DNA of 64,000 nt from Macrostomum hystrix (GCA_950097015.1 CATNEN010000039.1:1736001-1800000), one strand, 5' to 3'. Positions 22,266 to 35,232 are shown, counted from the stretch's first letter. The notes: generated by a model from the letters alone, not told the origin. A program made the numbers and translations.

Positions 22266-23595
22266 TTCCTGGTGATTCACTGAATATCCTTGTGGTTCAC
22301 TGAACACCCTTGTGGTTCACTGAACATCCTTGTGATTCACTGACACCCTTGTGATTCACTGAACACCCTTGTGGTTCACTGAATATCCTTGTGATTCACT
22401 GAACATCCTTGTGGTTCACTGAACACCCTTGTGATTCACTGAACATCCTTGTGATTCACTGAACATCCTTGTGATTCACTGAACATCCTTGTGATTCACT
22501 GAATATCCTTGTGATTCACTGAATATCCTTGTGATTCACTGAATATCCTTGTGATTCACTGAATATCCTTGTGATTCACTGAATATCCTTGTGATTCACT
22601 GAATATCCTTGTGATTCACTGAATATCCTTGTGATTCACTGACACCCTTGTGATTCACTGAACACCCTTGTGGTTCACTGAACATCCTTGTGATTCACTG
22701 AACATCCTTGTGATTCACTGAACATCCTTGTGATTCACTGAATATCCTTGTGATTCACTGAACATCCTTGTGATTCACTGAACATCCTTGTGATTCACTG
22801 AATATCCTTGTGATTCACTGAACATCCTTGTGATTCACTGAACATCCTTGTGATTCACTGAATATCCTTGTGATTCACTGAATATCCTTGTGATTCACTG
22901 AATATCCTTGTGATTCACTGAACATCCTTGTGGTTCACTGAATATCCTTGTGATTCACTGAACATCCTTGTGATTCACTGAATATCCTTGTGATTCACTG
23001 AACATCCTTGTGATTCACTGAACATCCTTGTGATTCACTGAATATCCTTGTGATTCACTGAATATCCTTGTGATTCACTGAACATCCTTGTGATTCACTG
23101 AACATCCTTGTGATTCACTGAATATCCTTGTGATTCACTGAATATCCTTGTGATTCACTGAATATCCTTGTGATTCACTGAATATCCTTGTGATTCACTG
23201 AATATCCTTGTGATTCACTGAACATCCTTGTGATTCACTGAATATCCTTGTGATTCACTGAACATCCTTGTGATTCACTGAACATCCTTGTGATTCACTG
23301 AACATCCTTGTGATTCACTGAATATCCTTGTGATTCACTGAACATCCTTGTGATTCACTGAACATCCTTGTGATTCACTGAATATCCTTGTGATTCACTG
23401 ACACCCTTGTGATTCACTGACACCCTTGTGATTCACTGAACACCCTTGTGGTTCACTGAACATCCTTGTGATTCACTGAATATCCTTGTGATTCACTGAA
23501 TATCCTTGTGATTCACTGACACCCTTGTGATTCACTGAACACCCTTGTGATTCACTGAACATCCTTGTGATTCACTGAACATCCTTGTGATTCAC
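22266..23595. repeat. 20-bp minisatellite downstream of eEF2K
   Basis: About 66 copies of TGATTCACTGAATATCCTTG, with AACATCC and ACACCC variants, starting about 130 bp after the eEF2K stop codon. It contains TTCACTGAA, the inverse of the TTCAGTGA core in other arrays. Confidence 0.96.
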
Positions 23596-23783
23596 AGTGT
23601 CCTTGTAAATCACAGTGTCCTTGTAAATCACAGTGTCCTTGTAAATCACAAGTGTCCTTGTAAATCACAGTGTCCTTGTAAATCACAGTGTCCTTGTAAA
23701 TCACAGTGTCCTTGTGAATCACAGTGTCCTTGTAAATCACAGTGTCCTTGTAAATCACAGTGTCCTTGTAAATCACAGTGTCA
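23596..23783. repeat. 18-bp minisatellite derived from the adjacent 20-bp array
   Basis: About ten copies of AATCACAGTGTCCTTGTA. It shares CCTTGT and ATTCAC-like words with the preceding 20-bp array, so it looks like a shortened descendant. Confidence 0.9.
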
Positions 23784-25018
23784 TTCTTTACTCAGTAAGG
23801 CAAAGCTTCATATTTAAATTTTTACAAATCCAAAGCTTTTATTCGTGGCCAGCTTGTGTTATTAACTTGGCTGGAGTGCCTTCTGTATGAGCATCGGCCA
23901 TCTGTTATCTGTAATACTGTCATTACTGTCATCTGCTGTTTTCATGTCGTTTCCTTTCTCAAAAATTTTGTACATTATAAATTGTCACTTCCCCTTTGTT
24001 TCTTGTTTTTTTTAGCCTGTGCACTGTATATTTTATGAAATTCGATGACAACATCGGATAACTAAAAAGCCTTCAATCCATTTTCTTGTTGACCAATGTT
24101 TTATCGCAAAAATGGAGTTTTTGTGCTACAATACGATAATCGATAGTAATTTAATTTAATTTAATCAATCGATCGCAAAACTTACAATTGTTTTTTGTTT
24201 AAAAAGGTGTAATGCTTTTTTATTTTTTTTTTTAATTTTATTACACTATCATTTCGTTTTTATTCAGTCAAATACTACATTGCAGTACCAAATGTACTTA
24301 AAACTAAATGAGTGATTTTCGGATAATTGATTCGGAATGACGTCATCACGCTCTGACGTCATATGATATAATGATTATGATGTCATCAATACTACTGGAA
24401 TGAGATCATACTCTTTCTTGCTTGACATGTAAATAGATGCATTGTGCATTGCTTTGTACAGATATATAATATATATTTCTTATAATGTGGTGTACTTCTA
24501 TTGAATAGTAGTTAAGTAAAAAAACTCTCTATTTTAATTCGATTTTTCTGTTTAATAACCTGACTGCTTTCTAAAACTTTGTCCACCAATTTTTTTTGCT
24601 AAAGGCTTACTGCACTACTCAGTCACCATTGCCTAAATAGTAGCATAGTTTGCGTATGATTTTCAAAACTGTTCAGAGATGCTATCTGCTTGTCCCTGAC
24701 TGACCGGTGGGATTTTGAGCGAACTTTCTTTGCGGCGAACGAAAACGGCATGACAATTTTTTCAATTGTTGATTTCTCCCACAGCACGTCCATCCCCGAG
24801 AAAGTTTGTTTTGTAGCTTTCTGACATTTGGCTCATCTGCGCATTGACTGCTTCCCTGCAGGTCATGTCTGAACACCTGTCAACAATGAGTTTTCAGAAA
24901 TAAAATCTTTAGCATCCCGGCCACTTTTTACTCCATTCTGCTATTTTAGACAGAAATTCTGGCCTTTGTGTTTTTCTTATCTCTGTCTGATGAATTTTTC
25001 ACATGCACTGATGTGAGA
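23784..25018. other. AT-rich intergenic DNA with a CRE-like cluster
   Basis: No coding sequence recognised. The only structured part is the cluster of TGACGTCA-type sites at 24338-24385. Confidence 0.4.
24338..24385. promoter_or_regulatory. Cluster of CRE-like palindromes
   Basis: Two perfect TGACGTCA sites (24338-24345 and 24354-24361) and one TGATGTCA (24378-24385) lie within 48 bp. TGACGTCA is the full CREB/ATF site. Three in a row in AT-rich DNA is unlikely by chance, but no promoter or gene start is identified beside them. Confidence 0.45.
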
Positions 25019-25019
25019 A

Positions 25020-27170
25020 CTGGATTTACAGCATGAGAATCATGAGAATCATGAGAACTGGATTTACAGCATGAGAATCATGAGAACTGGATTTACAGCA
25101 TGAGAATCATGAGAACTGGATTTACAGCATGAGAATCATGAGAACTGGATTTACAACATGAGAATCATGAGAACTGGATTTACAGCATGAGAATCATGAG
25201 AACTGGATTTACAGCATGAGAATCATGAGAACTTGATTTACAGCATGAGAATCATGAGAACTGGATTTACAACATGAGAATCATGAGAACTGGATTTACA
25301 GCATGAGAATCATGAGAACTGGATTTACCGTGTGAGAATCATGAGAACTGGATTTACCGTGTGAGAATCATGAGAACTGGATTTACCGTGTGAGAATCAT
25401 GAGAACTGGATTTACAGCATGAGAATCATGAGAACTGGATTTACAGCATGAGAATCATGAGAACTGGATTTACCGTGTGAGAATCATGAGAACTGGATTT
25501 ACAGCATGAGAATCATGAGAACTGGATTTACAACATGAGAATCATGAGAACTAGATTTACAGCATGGGAATCATGAGAACTGGATTTACAACATGAGAAT
25601 CATGAGAACTGGATTTACAACATGAGAATCATGAGAACTGGATTTACAGCATGATAATCATGAGAACTGGATTTACAGCATTAGAATCATGAGAACTGGA
25701 TTTACAACATGAGAATCATGAGAATCATGAGAACTGGATTTACAGCATGAGAATCATGAGAACTGGATTTACAGCATGAGAATCATGAGAACTGGATTTA
25801 CAACATGAGAATCATGAGAACTGGATTTACAGCATGAGAATCATGAGAACTGGATTTACAACATGAGAATCATGAGAACTGGATTTACAACATGAGAATC
25901 ATGAGAACTGGATTTACAGCATGAGAATCATGAGAACTGGATTTACAACATGAGAATCATGAGAACTGGATTTACAGCATGAGAATCATGAGAATCATGA
26001 GAACTGGATTTACAGCATGAGAATCATGAGAACTGGATTTACAGCATGAGAATCATGAGAACTGGATTTACAGCATGAGAATCATGAGAATCATGAGAAC
26101 TGGATTTACAACATGAGAATCATGAGAACTGGATTTACAGCATGAGAATCATGAGAACTGGATTTACAGCATGAGAATCATGAGAACTGGATTTACCGTG
26201 TGAGAATCATGAGAACTGGATTTACAACATGAGAATCATGAGAACTGGATTTACAGCATGAGAATCATGAGAATCATGAGAACTGGATTTACAGCATGAG
26301 AATCATGAGAACTGGATTTACAGCATGAGAATCATGAGATTTGGATTTACAGCATGAGATTCATGAGAACTGGATTTACAGCATGAGAATCATGAGAACT
26401 GGATTTACAACATGAGAATCATGAGAACTGGATTTACAACATGAGAATCATGAGAACTGGATTTACAACATGAGAATCATGAGAACTGGATTTACAGCAT
26501 GAGAATCATGAGAACTGGATTTACAGCATAAGAATCATGAGAACTGGATTTACAACATGAGAATCATGAGAACTGGATTTACAGCATGAGAATCATGAGA
26601 ATCATGAGAACTGGATTGGCAACATGAGAATCATGAGAACGGGATTTACAGCATGAGAATCATGAGAAATGGATTTACAGCATGGGAATCATGAGAACTG
26701 GATTTACAGCATGGGAATCATGAGAACTGGATTTACAGCATGAGAATCATGAGAACTGGATTTACAGCATGAGAATCATGAGAACTGGATTTACAACATG
26801 AGAATCATGAGAACTGGATTTACAACATGAGAATCATGAGAACTGGATTTACAACATGAGAATCATGAGAACTGGATTTACAGCATGAGAATCATGAGAA
26901 CTGGATTTACAGCATGAGAATCATGAGAACTGGATTTACAACATGAGAATCATGAGAACTGGATTTACAACATGAGAATCATGAGAACTGGATTTACAGC
27001 ATGAGAATCATGAGAACTGGATTTACAGCATGAGAATCATGAGAACTGGATTTACAGCATGGGAATCATGAGAACTGGATTTACAACATGAGAATCATGA
27101 GAACTGGATTTACAGCATGAGAATCGGATATATAGTAAGATAATTGGATTTACAACATGAGAATCATGAG
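25020..27170. repeat. 29-bp minisatellite
   Basis: About 70 copies of a 29-bp unit with GAGAACTGGATTTACAGCAT and GAGAATCAT. Some units carry a second GAGAATCAT (9-bp expansions), and a CCGTGT variant group sits at about 25325-25470. Intergenic, between eEF2K and the GPCR. Confidence 0.96.
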
Positions 27171-27842
27171 AATTTTATGAGAAGTTAATTTGTGTTGTGA
27201 GAACTGGAGTCTACTAACAATGAAAAGTTGTGCTCTTTAGCATTTGTTCAGACTTTGGTTCATTGATAAATCCTGGATCCAGTTCAGATAATCCCACGCC
27301 GCCTAAATCCCCTGATAACATGGAGTCTCAAGCCTTTTACGTGGGGAAATTTAAGTCAAACTCTGCGAACCCGGCATTTATCCCACTGGGAGAAATCAGA
27401 CAAATTTGATTTCGTTTTGAGCTGACAAACTCCCAGCGATGGGATAAGCGGGACCGAGCCAGGGCTCCGCTTTGAACGCCCGTTTAATTCTCTTATCTGC
27501 GCAATGGGCAGGCACTGCGGTTCTGTCCAAGTCCTGCGGTGACATTTCGGAGTTGGGAACAACCGCAGCGACTTGGGGATAATGACGTTTACTTGCCCAC
27601 CGCGGCTGCTTAGCGGTGTTCTCAGGGATTCGCACCGAGTTAGCAGTGTTAGGCCCAGGCAGCTTTGAGCACACGATCGACTCCCAGGAGCCTGGAATAA
27701 TTGAGTTATCCCGGCCAGGGATCACAAGGGACTCGAACGGAGAGGGAACTCGATGCCCTAGACGGGTTAGGCCTGAGAAGTGAATCACTTTTGGGCGCGT
27801 CGATTCTCTGAAACAATGCCCTGCGCTCCTTCTGTCTCCTTC
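27171..27842. other. Unique intergenic sequence
   Basis: Mixed-GC sequence with no recognised gene. The minus-strand open frame at 27396-27788 has no visible domain or start context. Confidence 0.35.
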
Positions 27843-29105
27843 TTCCTCACTCTTGTCTCCTCCCCCATCACCCTTGTCTCTTCCCTCACCCTTGTCTCCT
27901 CCATCACCCTTGTCTCCTCACTCACCCTTGTCTCCTCCCCCATCACCCTTGTCTCCTCCTCCCTCACTCTTGTCTCCTCCCCCATCACCCTTGTCTCCTC
28001 ACTCACCCTTGTCTCCTCCTCCCTCACTCTTGTCTCCTCCCCCATCACCCTTGTCTCCTCACTCACCCTTGTCTCCTCCTCCCTCACTCTTGTCTCCTCC
28101 CCCATCACCCTTGTCTCCTCACTCACCCTTGTCTCCTCCATCACCCTTGTCTCCTCACTCACCCTTGTCTCCTCCATCACCCTTGTCTCCTCCATCATCC
28201 TTGTCTCCTCCATCACCCTTGTCTCCTCCATCACCCTGTCTTCTCCATCACTCTTGTCTCCTCCATCACCCTTGTCTCCTCCATCACCCTTGTCTCCTCC
28301 ATCACCCTGTCTTCTCCATCACTCTTGTCTCCTCCTCCCTCACTCTTGTCTCCTCCCCCATCACCCTTGTCTCCTCACTCACCCTTGTCTCCCCCATCAC
28401 CCTTGTCTCCTCACTCACCCTTGTCTCCTCTATCACCCTTGTCTCCTCACTCACCCTTATCTCCTCCATCACCCTTGTCTCCTCCATCACCCTTGTCTCC
28501 CCCATCACCCTTGTCTCCTCACTCACCCTTGTCTCCTCCATCACCCTTGTCTCCTCACTCACCCTTGTCTCCTCCATCACCCTTGTCTCCTCCATCACCC
28601 TTGTCTCCTCCATCACCCTTGTCTCCTCCATCACCCTGTCTTCTCCATCACTCTTGTCTCCTCCATCACTCTTGTCTCCTCCTCCCTCACCCTTGTCTCC
28701 TCCCTCACCCTTGTCTCTTCCCTCACCCTTGTCTCCTCCATCACCCTTGTCTCCTCACTCACCCTTGTCTCCTCACTCACCCTTGTCTCCTCCATCACCC
28801 TGTCTTCTCCAACACCCTGTCTTCTCCATCACTTTTGTCTTCTGCATCACTCTTGTCTCCTCCTCTCTCACTTTTGCTCCTCCGCCATCAACCTTGTCTC
28901 CTCCATCACCCTTGTCTCCTCCATCACCCTTGTCTCCTATATCACCCTTGTCTCCTCCATCACCCTTGTCTCCTCCATCACCCTTGTCTCCTGCATCAAA
29001 ATTTTCTCCTCCATCACCCTTGTCTTCATCACTCTTGTCTCCTTCTCCCTCATCCTTGTCTCCTTCTCCATCACTCTTGTCTCCTTCTCCATCACCCACG
29101 TCTCC
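27843..29105. repeat. Pyrimidine-rich 15-21 bp minisatellite
   Basis: Units around CACCCTTGTCTCCTCCAT, mixing 15-, 18- and 21-bp forms (CTCACCCTTGTCTCC, CCTCCCTCACTCTTG). Because all lengths are multiples of 3, a 539-codon open frame runs through it, extending into unique DNA to 29399. This is not a credible gene. Confidence 0.95.
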
Positions 29106-29747
29106 CTCTCTCCTTACCTTTCTACCCATTCTCTCCTCATGCTCTCAGCCATGCGATTTGATGACCAACCAATCCGCGAGCTGTGCCTCCCTGATTGGAT
29201 GATCCTAGATAGCCAGATAAGCTGCAGCGGTTTGACTTTTTGTCTACTTAACTTCCTTCGCATGGCTCACTGCATCCGGCCTCTTCAAGTGTCAGTCAGT
29301 CCACGCTTTCATCACCTGGAACTGGGCGCCGCTACTATAGCCAGAGAACAGCTGCCTCTGCCTGCGGCTGTCAAGAAGGATTGCAGCCAACAGCGGTGAC
29401 AGCTGGCCTTGTTCACATTGTCAGCCTGCATCTGCAGATCTATCCATAGACTGCTGCGGCCAAATTAGGACGAGAGCCGCCTGCGCCACCCCGCAGCCAC
29501 CCAATAATCTCTAGCAGGGACTGACGATCCGTCCCGATCTGGTCCCTCAGCTCCCAGTCCATCTGTCGCTGCCCCTCCCGCTGCCGTCTGCCCCGCCTGC
29601 CCCACCCTGCAGCCCCAGCGGGCGGCAATCCAATCTCGGCTCTGCGGGCATCGAACGCTCATCGAACGCTGAAACTCCGCCTAGTCTGCATCAGCTGCAG
29701 AATTTCTAGGAAAGCCGCCTGCAATAAGAGGGCCGCAGACCGCCGCC

Positions 29748-31838
29748 ATGTCATCTCCACCCACTGCCCCGCCAGCCATCGCATCCTGCGGCGATCTCGA
29801 GCAGATTGTGCTCACAATGCCACCAGCAGCGGTAGCAGCAGCAGCAGCAGCAGCTCACTTCACTGGCAGTCAGGGCTTCCTTGGCTTCAACGATTCGGCC
29901 ATGGACAGGGTTGCCATGGATGCATTTGATCCGGCTTTGCTGGGTTCGGAGACATTCGACTATTTCAACCTGACCGCAGCTCAACAGCTTGAGCAGGCCT
30001 TCCAGCTGGCCTCCATGGAGCTGGGAAATTTCTCCCAGGAGTGCCGTCTGCTTTTCTTCCGTGACCCGGCAGAGTTCTACAGAAAGTGCATCACCTTGAA
30101 CTTTTACAGTGTCTTTCTCTACAGCTTCATTGTGGACACGGTCATTGTCGGCACCCTGTGCATTTTCGGCCTGCTTGGCAACCTCCTGACCTTTGTTGTC
30201 CTTAGCAACGACCGAAGCCACATGGGCACAAACTTCCTGCTCAGGTGCCTGTGCTCAGCTGACAGCGTGTTCCTGACCGAGTGCTTCCTGTACTCCAGCC
30301 TGCGCAGCGTCTACCCCATCACCGGTTGGCTGAAGGCCTACTACCACTACTTTCCGTACATCATCCAGTGGCTCTGGGGCGCTGCCATGACTACCCAGAT
30401 GCTCGTGAACTGGTTCGTGGTTCTCGTCACCGCCGAGCGGTACACGGTCGTCTGCCGACCCTTCCAGGCCTCGAAGTGGTGCAGCCAGGAGCGGGTCCGC
30501 CTGCTGGCCGCCGGTGCCCTCGTCGCTTGCGTCCTGTTCAACGTGCCGCGCTACTTCGAATGGACCGTGCAGCCGTCCAGCATGGGCCTGCTGAGCGTGC
30601 CCTGCTTCAACTACACCCGCTACTCGGCGCAGGACAGCTGGCTGCGCCAGAACCTGGCCTACAGCATCCTGTACCGCAGCCTGCTCTACACCGTCATGGT
30701 GGTTGCCCTGCCTATCGCCGCCATCGTCTGCTTGAACATCCGCCTGATCTACACACTGAAGGCCGCCCGTCGAGAGCGCTACGAAATGCAGAGTCCGGTG
30801 AGGAGCAACAGCCGCTCGCTGCTGTCTGCCGCTCATTGCAGCAGCGCCAACCAGCAGCAGCTGCGCATCCCGCAGCCGATTCCCGAGTCGCCGCAGCTGA
30901 AGTGCATCACCGAAGGCCAGCACCGCAGCATCACCCTGACCATCGTGGTCATCTGCTCCGTCTTCATCATCTGCGAGACTCCGGGCATGGTGCACAACAT
31001 TCTGGCCAGCCTGCAGCGCAGCGAGTCCATGGCGAACTGGCCAGTCTTTGTCTACACCGTGACGATCAGCAACGCCCTGATGGTGGTCAAGAGCAGCTCC
31101 AACTTTGTCATCTACTGCTGCTGCGGCCGCAAGTTCCGCTACATTCTGCGCCGCCTGCTGGCTCGCTGGTGGCGCCGTCTGCGGGCCAGCCGCTGCTGCC
31201 TGCCCGAGGTCGGCGACTCGCGCGGCAAACGACGCGGACTCCGCGAGCGCCGACAGGTGAGGACACTTCAGGTTCACTGAGGACAATTCAGGTTCACTGA
31301 GGAGACACCTGGGCTCACTGAGGAGACACCTGGGCTCACTGAGGAGACACCTGGGCTCACTGAGGAGACACCTGGGCTCACTGAGGAGACACCTGGGCTC
31401 ACTGAGGAGACACCTGGGCTCACTGAGGAGACACCTGGGCTCACTGAAGTCACTTTGTCCGTTTTGGTCCGCCCTCAGCAGGCCGCGGCCTGCAGTGACT
31501 CAATGGCTCCAGATGCAGCCGCAGCTGCCGCTGCCACCGCCGCTGCCGCAGCAGCAGCCGCAGCTGCAGCAGCTGCAGCCGCCGCTTCGTCAGCGGAGCG
31601 CGAGATGGTCCGCATCAGGCTGGAGTCGGGCACCTCGCTGCAGCAGGCTGCCAGCGACGAAGAAGATGACGACAATGAAGCCGCAGCCGAAGCCGCAGCC
31701 GATGAGACGCACAACCTGCTTGCCCATCGCCCAGCTGACTGGGTGGAGGCCAACGCCTACGCGGCCCTGATGGAGTCAGCTGGCGAGCGCGGCGAAGAGT
31801 CGAGGAGTCCGCGGCTGCTGATGCCCGAGGATGATTAA
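29748..31838 (+). CDS. Rhodopsin-family GPCR, FMRFamide-receptor-like
   Basis: Two exons, 29748-31256 and 31479-31838, joined in phase across a GT-AG intron; 622 residues. Seen: an extended N-terminus with possible N-glycosylation sites; TM1 with FGLLGNLLTFVVL (about 137-152); TM3 ending in LVTAERYTVVCRP, an ERY variant of the DRY motif (about 224-236); TM5 with ALPIAAIVCLNIRLIYTL; TM6 with CSVFIICETPGMVHNIL; and TM7 with SSSNFVIYCCCGRKFR, an NPxxY variant. The TM3-ERY region and the NFVIY end resemble the protostome FMRFamide/peptide receptor group, which signals through G proteins at the plasma membrane. The ligand is inference. The C-terminal tail has a long alanine run (about residues 513-533) and an acidic stretch. 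Coding-like sequence continues past the stop in another frame (see findings). Start chosen as the first ATG of the long frame, preceded by GCCGCC. Confidence 0.88.
31262..31448. repeat. 21-bp minisatellite filling the GPCR intron
   Basis: About nine copies of a 21-bp unit with GGGCTCACTGAGGAGACACC. The first, imperfect copies (GGTTCACTGAGGACA) begin within 10-15 bp of the donor and resemble the donor region itself (CAGGTGAGGACA). Confidence 0.95.
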
Positions 31839-31935
31839 GCTTCGGGCTCGAGCCCGATGAGATCGAGCTCGATGAGTACTTCTGGACTGAGTTGGCGAAT
31901 GGTGAGTCTTGGAGCCTTCCCCTTTCTAACGACCT

Positions 31936-32180
31936 TGTCACTGATCCGCCCCCAATCCGCCCCTCCGATCCGCTCTATGACCTGTAATCCTACCCCTTCA
32001 ATCCGGCCCTTTCTACCCGCCCCTCAATCCGCCCCCTCAACCCGCACCATCAATCCGCCCCCTCAATCAGCCCCGCTTAATCAGCCCCCTCAATCCGCCC
32101 CTTCAATCAGCCCCCCTCAATCCGCCGCTTCAATCAGCCCCCCCTCGATCCGCCCCCTCAATCCGCCCCTGCTGATCAGC
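31936..32180. repeat. Degenerate C-rich short repeat
   Basis: Irregular 12-15 bp units around CAATCCGCCCCCT and CAATCAGCCCC. Divergent copies, no fixed period. Lies downstream of the GPCR. Confidence 0.75.
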
Positions 32181-32605
32181 ATGCCGACTAAACTGCTGTT
32201 GGCGGACATTCAAATCAAAGCTTTCCATCTGCTGTGCACTCCTGCATCACTCCGGAGGTGCACCGAATTGAACCAATTTCAGCCTAATCAATGCGGCAGA
32301 CCCTTCCAATGTCTGGGGTTGGTTGGGTGCGGGCCAGGCCTACTCAACCGAACTGGCCAAATTTGGCACCGGCCTGCCGCGAGACGGACGTGAGGAAAAA
32401 TCTGACCTGAAAAAAGCGGCCTCCCCAACTAAATTACTCCCACCCGAAATGTTGGGATCTGGCGGCTATTACAACTGATGAGTCGGAGCTGCGCTCGGGA
32501 GTACGGGCTCTGACTTCATTTGGCCAGCTCCGTCTAAAAATAGCTTTTATTATCAATTCACTTTCCCACAGCTGCGTCTCACATGACTTCTGCCCCTGTC
32601 CTTGC
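32181..32605. other. Unique sequence, possible exon remnant
   Basis: An open plus-strand frame at 32284-32478 begins at a TTTCAG acceptor-like site and reads DPSNVWGWLGAGQAYSTELA. It is coding-like but unassigned; see findings. Confidence 0.3.
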
Positions 32606-33174
32606 CTAGCATCCATCCCTTAGCCTCCATTCCTTAGCCTCCATTCCTTAGCCTCAATCCCTTAGCCTGCATCCCTTAGCCTCCATCCCTTAGCCTCCAT
32701 CCCTTAGCCTCCATCCCTTAGCCTCCATCCCTTAGCCTCCATCCCTTAGCCTCCATCCCTTAGCCTCCATCCCTTAGCCTCCATCCCTTAGCCTCCATCC
32801 CTTAGCCTCCATCCCTTAGCCTCCATCCCTTAGCCTCCATCCCTTAGCCTCCATCCCTTAGCCTCCATCCCTTAGCCTCCATTCCTTAGCCTCCATTCCT
32901 TAGCCTCCATCCCTTAGCCTCCATCCCTTAGCCTCCATTCCTTAGCCTCCATTCCTTAGCCTCCATTCCTTAGCCTCCATTCCTTAGCCTCCATTCCTTA
33001 GCCTCCATTCCTTAGCCTCCATCCCTTAGCCTCCATCCCTTAGCCTCCATTCCTTAGCCTCCATTCCTTAGCCTCCATTCCTTAGCCTCCATTCCTTAGC
33101 CTCCATTCCTTAGCCTCCATTCCTTAGCCTCCATTCCTTAGCCTCCATTCCTTAGCCTCCCTCCCTTAGCCTCC
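32606..33174. repeat. 14-bp minisatellite
   Basis: About 40 copies of CCTTAGCCTCCATC/T. Units with ATCCC and ATTCC are grouped in blocks. Confidence 0.96.
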
Positions 33175-33654
33175 AGTAAGTGATGTCCAGTACGCGGCCT
33201 TAGTGTTAATGTTCATTTAAATTTCAGATTTAAATCCTAACGGGACAGCAATATATTTAATCGATCTGACCTTGACAAGTGAAGGACAAGCAGTGACGGA
33301 ATAACAATATGCTGAACAGCTTGCCTATAGCTTCTCTAGTTAGAAATTGTTCGACAGGTAGCTCATCTCTGCATTCTTAGCTATGAAAGCGCAATCTATA
33401 TATTTTGGCACGCTCATGAATAACAATTATGAATAACAATAAATTGTAGTTGAGAGCCTCATGGTCATAGTTCAAGGAGAAATAATCGCAGGAAAGACCC
33501 GCAGTTAAGTTAACTAAGAAAAAAATCGAGAGACCCATAGTTTTGTGTCAGACACATAAAGTGCCTCGTGTTGCTCTGGTAAGCACGTTGGGAGCGCCTC
33601 AGTTTAGTGACAAACACACATGGAGTGCCACACGTATTTCATTGATAAAATTTT

Positions 33655-34345
33655 AGTGAGCCTCACAGCTCAGTAAAAGCACAAAGACAGATTTAAGTTT
33701 CAATCATAAAATAGTTGGAGCCCCACAGTTCAGTAAAAGCACATAGAGAGCTTTAAGTTTCAATCATAAAATCGACGGGAGCCCCACAGTTCAGTAAAAG
33801 CACATTGACAGCTTTAAGTTTCAATCATAAAATCGTCGGGAGCTCCACAGTTCAGTAAAAGCACATTGACAGCTTTAAGTTTCAATCATAAAATCGTCGG
33901 GAGCTCCACAGTTCAGTAAAAGCACATAGACAGCTTTAAGTTCCAATCATAAAATAGTTGGGAGCCCCACAGTTCAGTAAAAGCGCATAGACAGCTTTAA
34001 GTTTCAATCATAAAATCGTCGGGAGCCCCACAGTTCAGTAAAAGCACATAGAGAGCTTTAAGTTTCAATCATAAAATCGACGGGAGCCCCACAGTTCAGT
34101 AAAAGCGCATAGACAGCTTTAAGTTTCAATCATAAAATAGTTGGGAGCCCCACAGTTCAGTAAAAGCACATTGACAGCTTTAAGTTTCAATCATAAAATC
34201 GTCGGGAGCTCCACAGTTCAGTAAAAGCACATAGACAGCTTTAAGTTCCAATCATAAAATAGTTGGGAGCCCCACAGTTCAGTAAAAGCGCATAGACAGC
34301 TTTAAGTTTCAATCATAAAATCGTCGGGAGCCCCACAGTTCAGTG
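33655..34345. repeat. 61-bp satellite
   Basis: About 11 copies of a 61-bp unit including CCACAGTTCAGTAAAAGCAC, CAGCTTTAAGTTTCAATCAT and AAAATCGTCGGGAG. This is the longest unit in the window. The last copy ends in AGTTCAGTGAG. Weaker copies extend left to about 33540. Confidence 0.95.
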
Positions 34346-34796
34346 AGAACCAACACTTATTTCCGTCATCTCCTTTTGTTACAACATGCACGGTCTATCG
34401 CTTCTGTTCTCCAGTAGAAAACTAATTCAAATCGAGTCAAATGTACTTTCAGATATTTTCTGCGTAAATATTTACAGGCCAAGGCCTGAAAACTCTTTTG
34501 CTGCTTTAAGCCTAGCAGTTAGAATCAGCGCCCGAGTGTATCGTCACTTTTTCCTCGGCATTATGCCTGCTACTCAATACTCAATACTCTTTTTATTATA
34601 TTCGTTACTTAATAATAGCGACCAGTTCTTACTCCAGAATGCTTGATCACCATTTTGCTTGCCTACCTGCTACAATGTAAAAACGTAGTATGCATGTAGC
34701 GACGATTTTTGAGCACAAAATAAATTAACTCAAACCTGCTTTACTGCGGCTGCCGCTTGTAGCAGATTGTAGGTTTCAACTCAATTCACTCGGACT
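34346..34796. other. AT-rich spacer
   Basis: No gene recognised. An 86-codon open frame at 34386-34646 has no domain. Confidence 0.35.
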
Positions 34797-35232
34797 AGCC
34801 ACTCTGTGTCTTGGTTCCGTCACCCCTGTGTCTTGGTCCCGTCACCCCTCTGTCCAGGCCCCGCCACTCTGTGTCTTGGTCCCGTCACCCCTCTGTCCAG
34901 GCCCCGCCACTCTGTGTCTTGGTCCCGTCACCCCTCTGTCCAGGCCCCGCCACTCTGTGTCTTGGTCCCGTCACCCCTGTGTCTTGGTTCCGTCACCCCT
35001 GTGTCTTGGTTCCGTCACCCCTGTGTCTTGGTCCCGCCACTCTGTGTCTTGGTCCCGTCACCCCTGTGTCTTGGTACCGTCACCCCTGTGTCTTGGTTGC
35101 GTCACCCCTGTGTCTTGGTTCCGTTACCCCTGTGTCTTGTTCCCGTTACCCCTGTGTCTTGGTCCCGCCACTCTGTGTCTTGGTCCCGTCACCCCTGTGT
35201 CTTGGTCTCGTCACCCCTGTGTCTTGGTCCAC
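34797..35232. repeat. 22-bp minisatellite with shorter variants
   Basis: About 20 copies of a unit with TCTTGGTCCCGTCACCCCTG, alternating with CCAGGCCCCGCCACTCTG forms. Open frames in all three plus frames are repeat artefacts. Confidence 0.94.

Noticed and set aside
27780-29399. 539-codon plus-strand frame
   Set aside because: Translation of a pyrimidine-rich 15-21 bp repeat joined to unique DNA. The repeat keeps the frame open; no recognisable domain.
30255-31286. 343-codon minus-strand frame opposite the GPCR
   Set aside because: Shadow of the GC-rich GPCR coding strand. No domain, while the plus strand has clear transmembrane segments.
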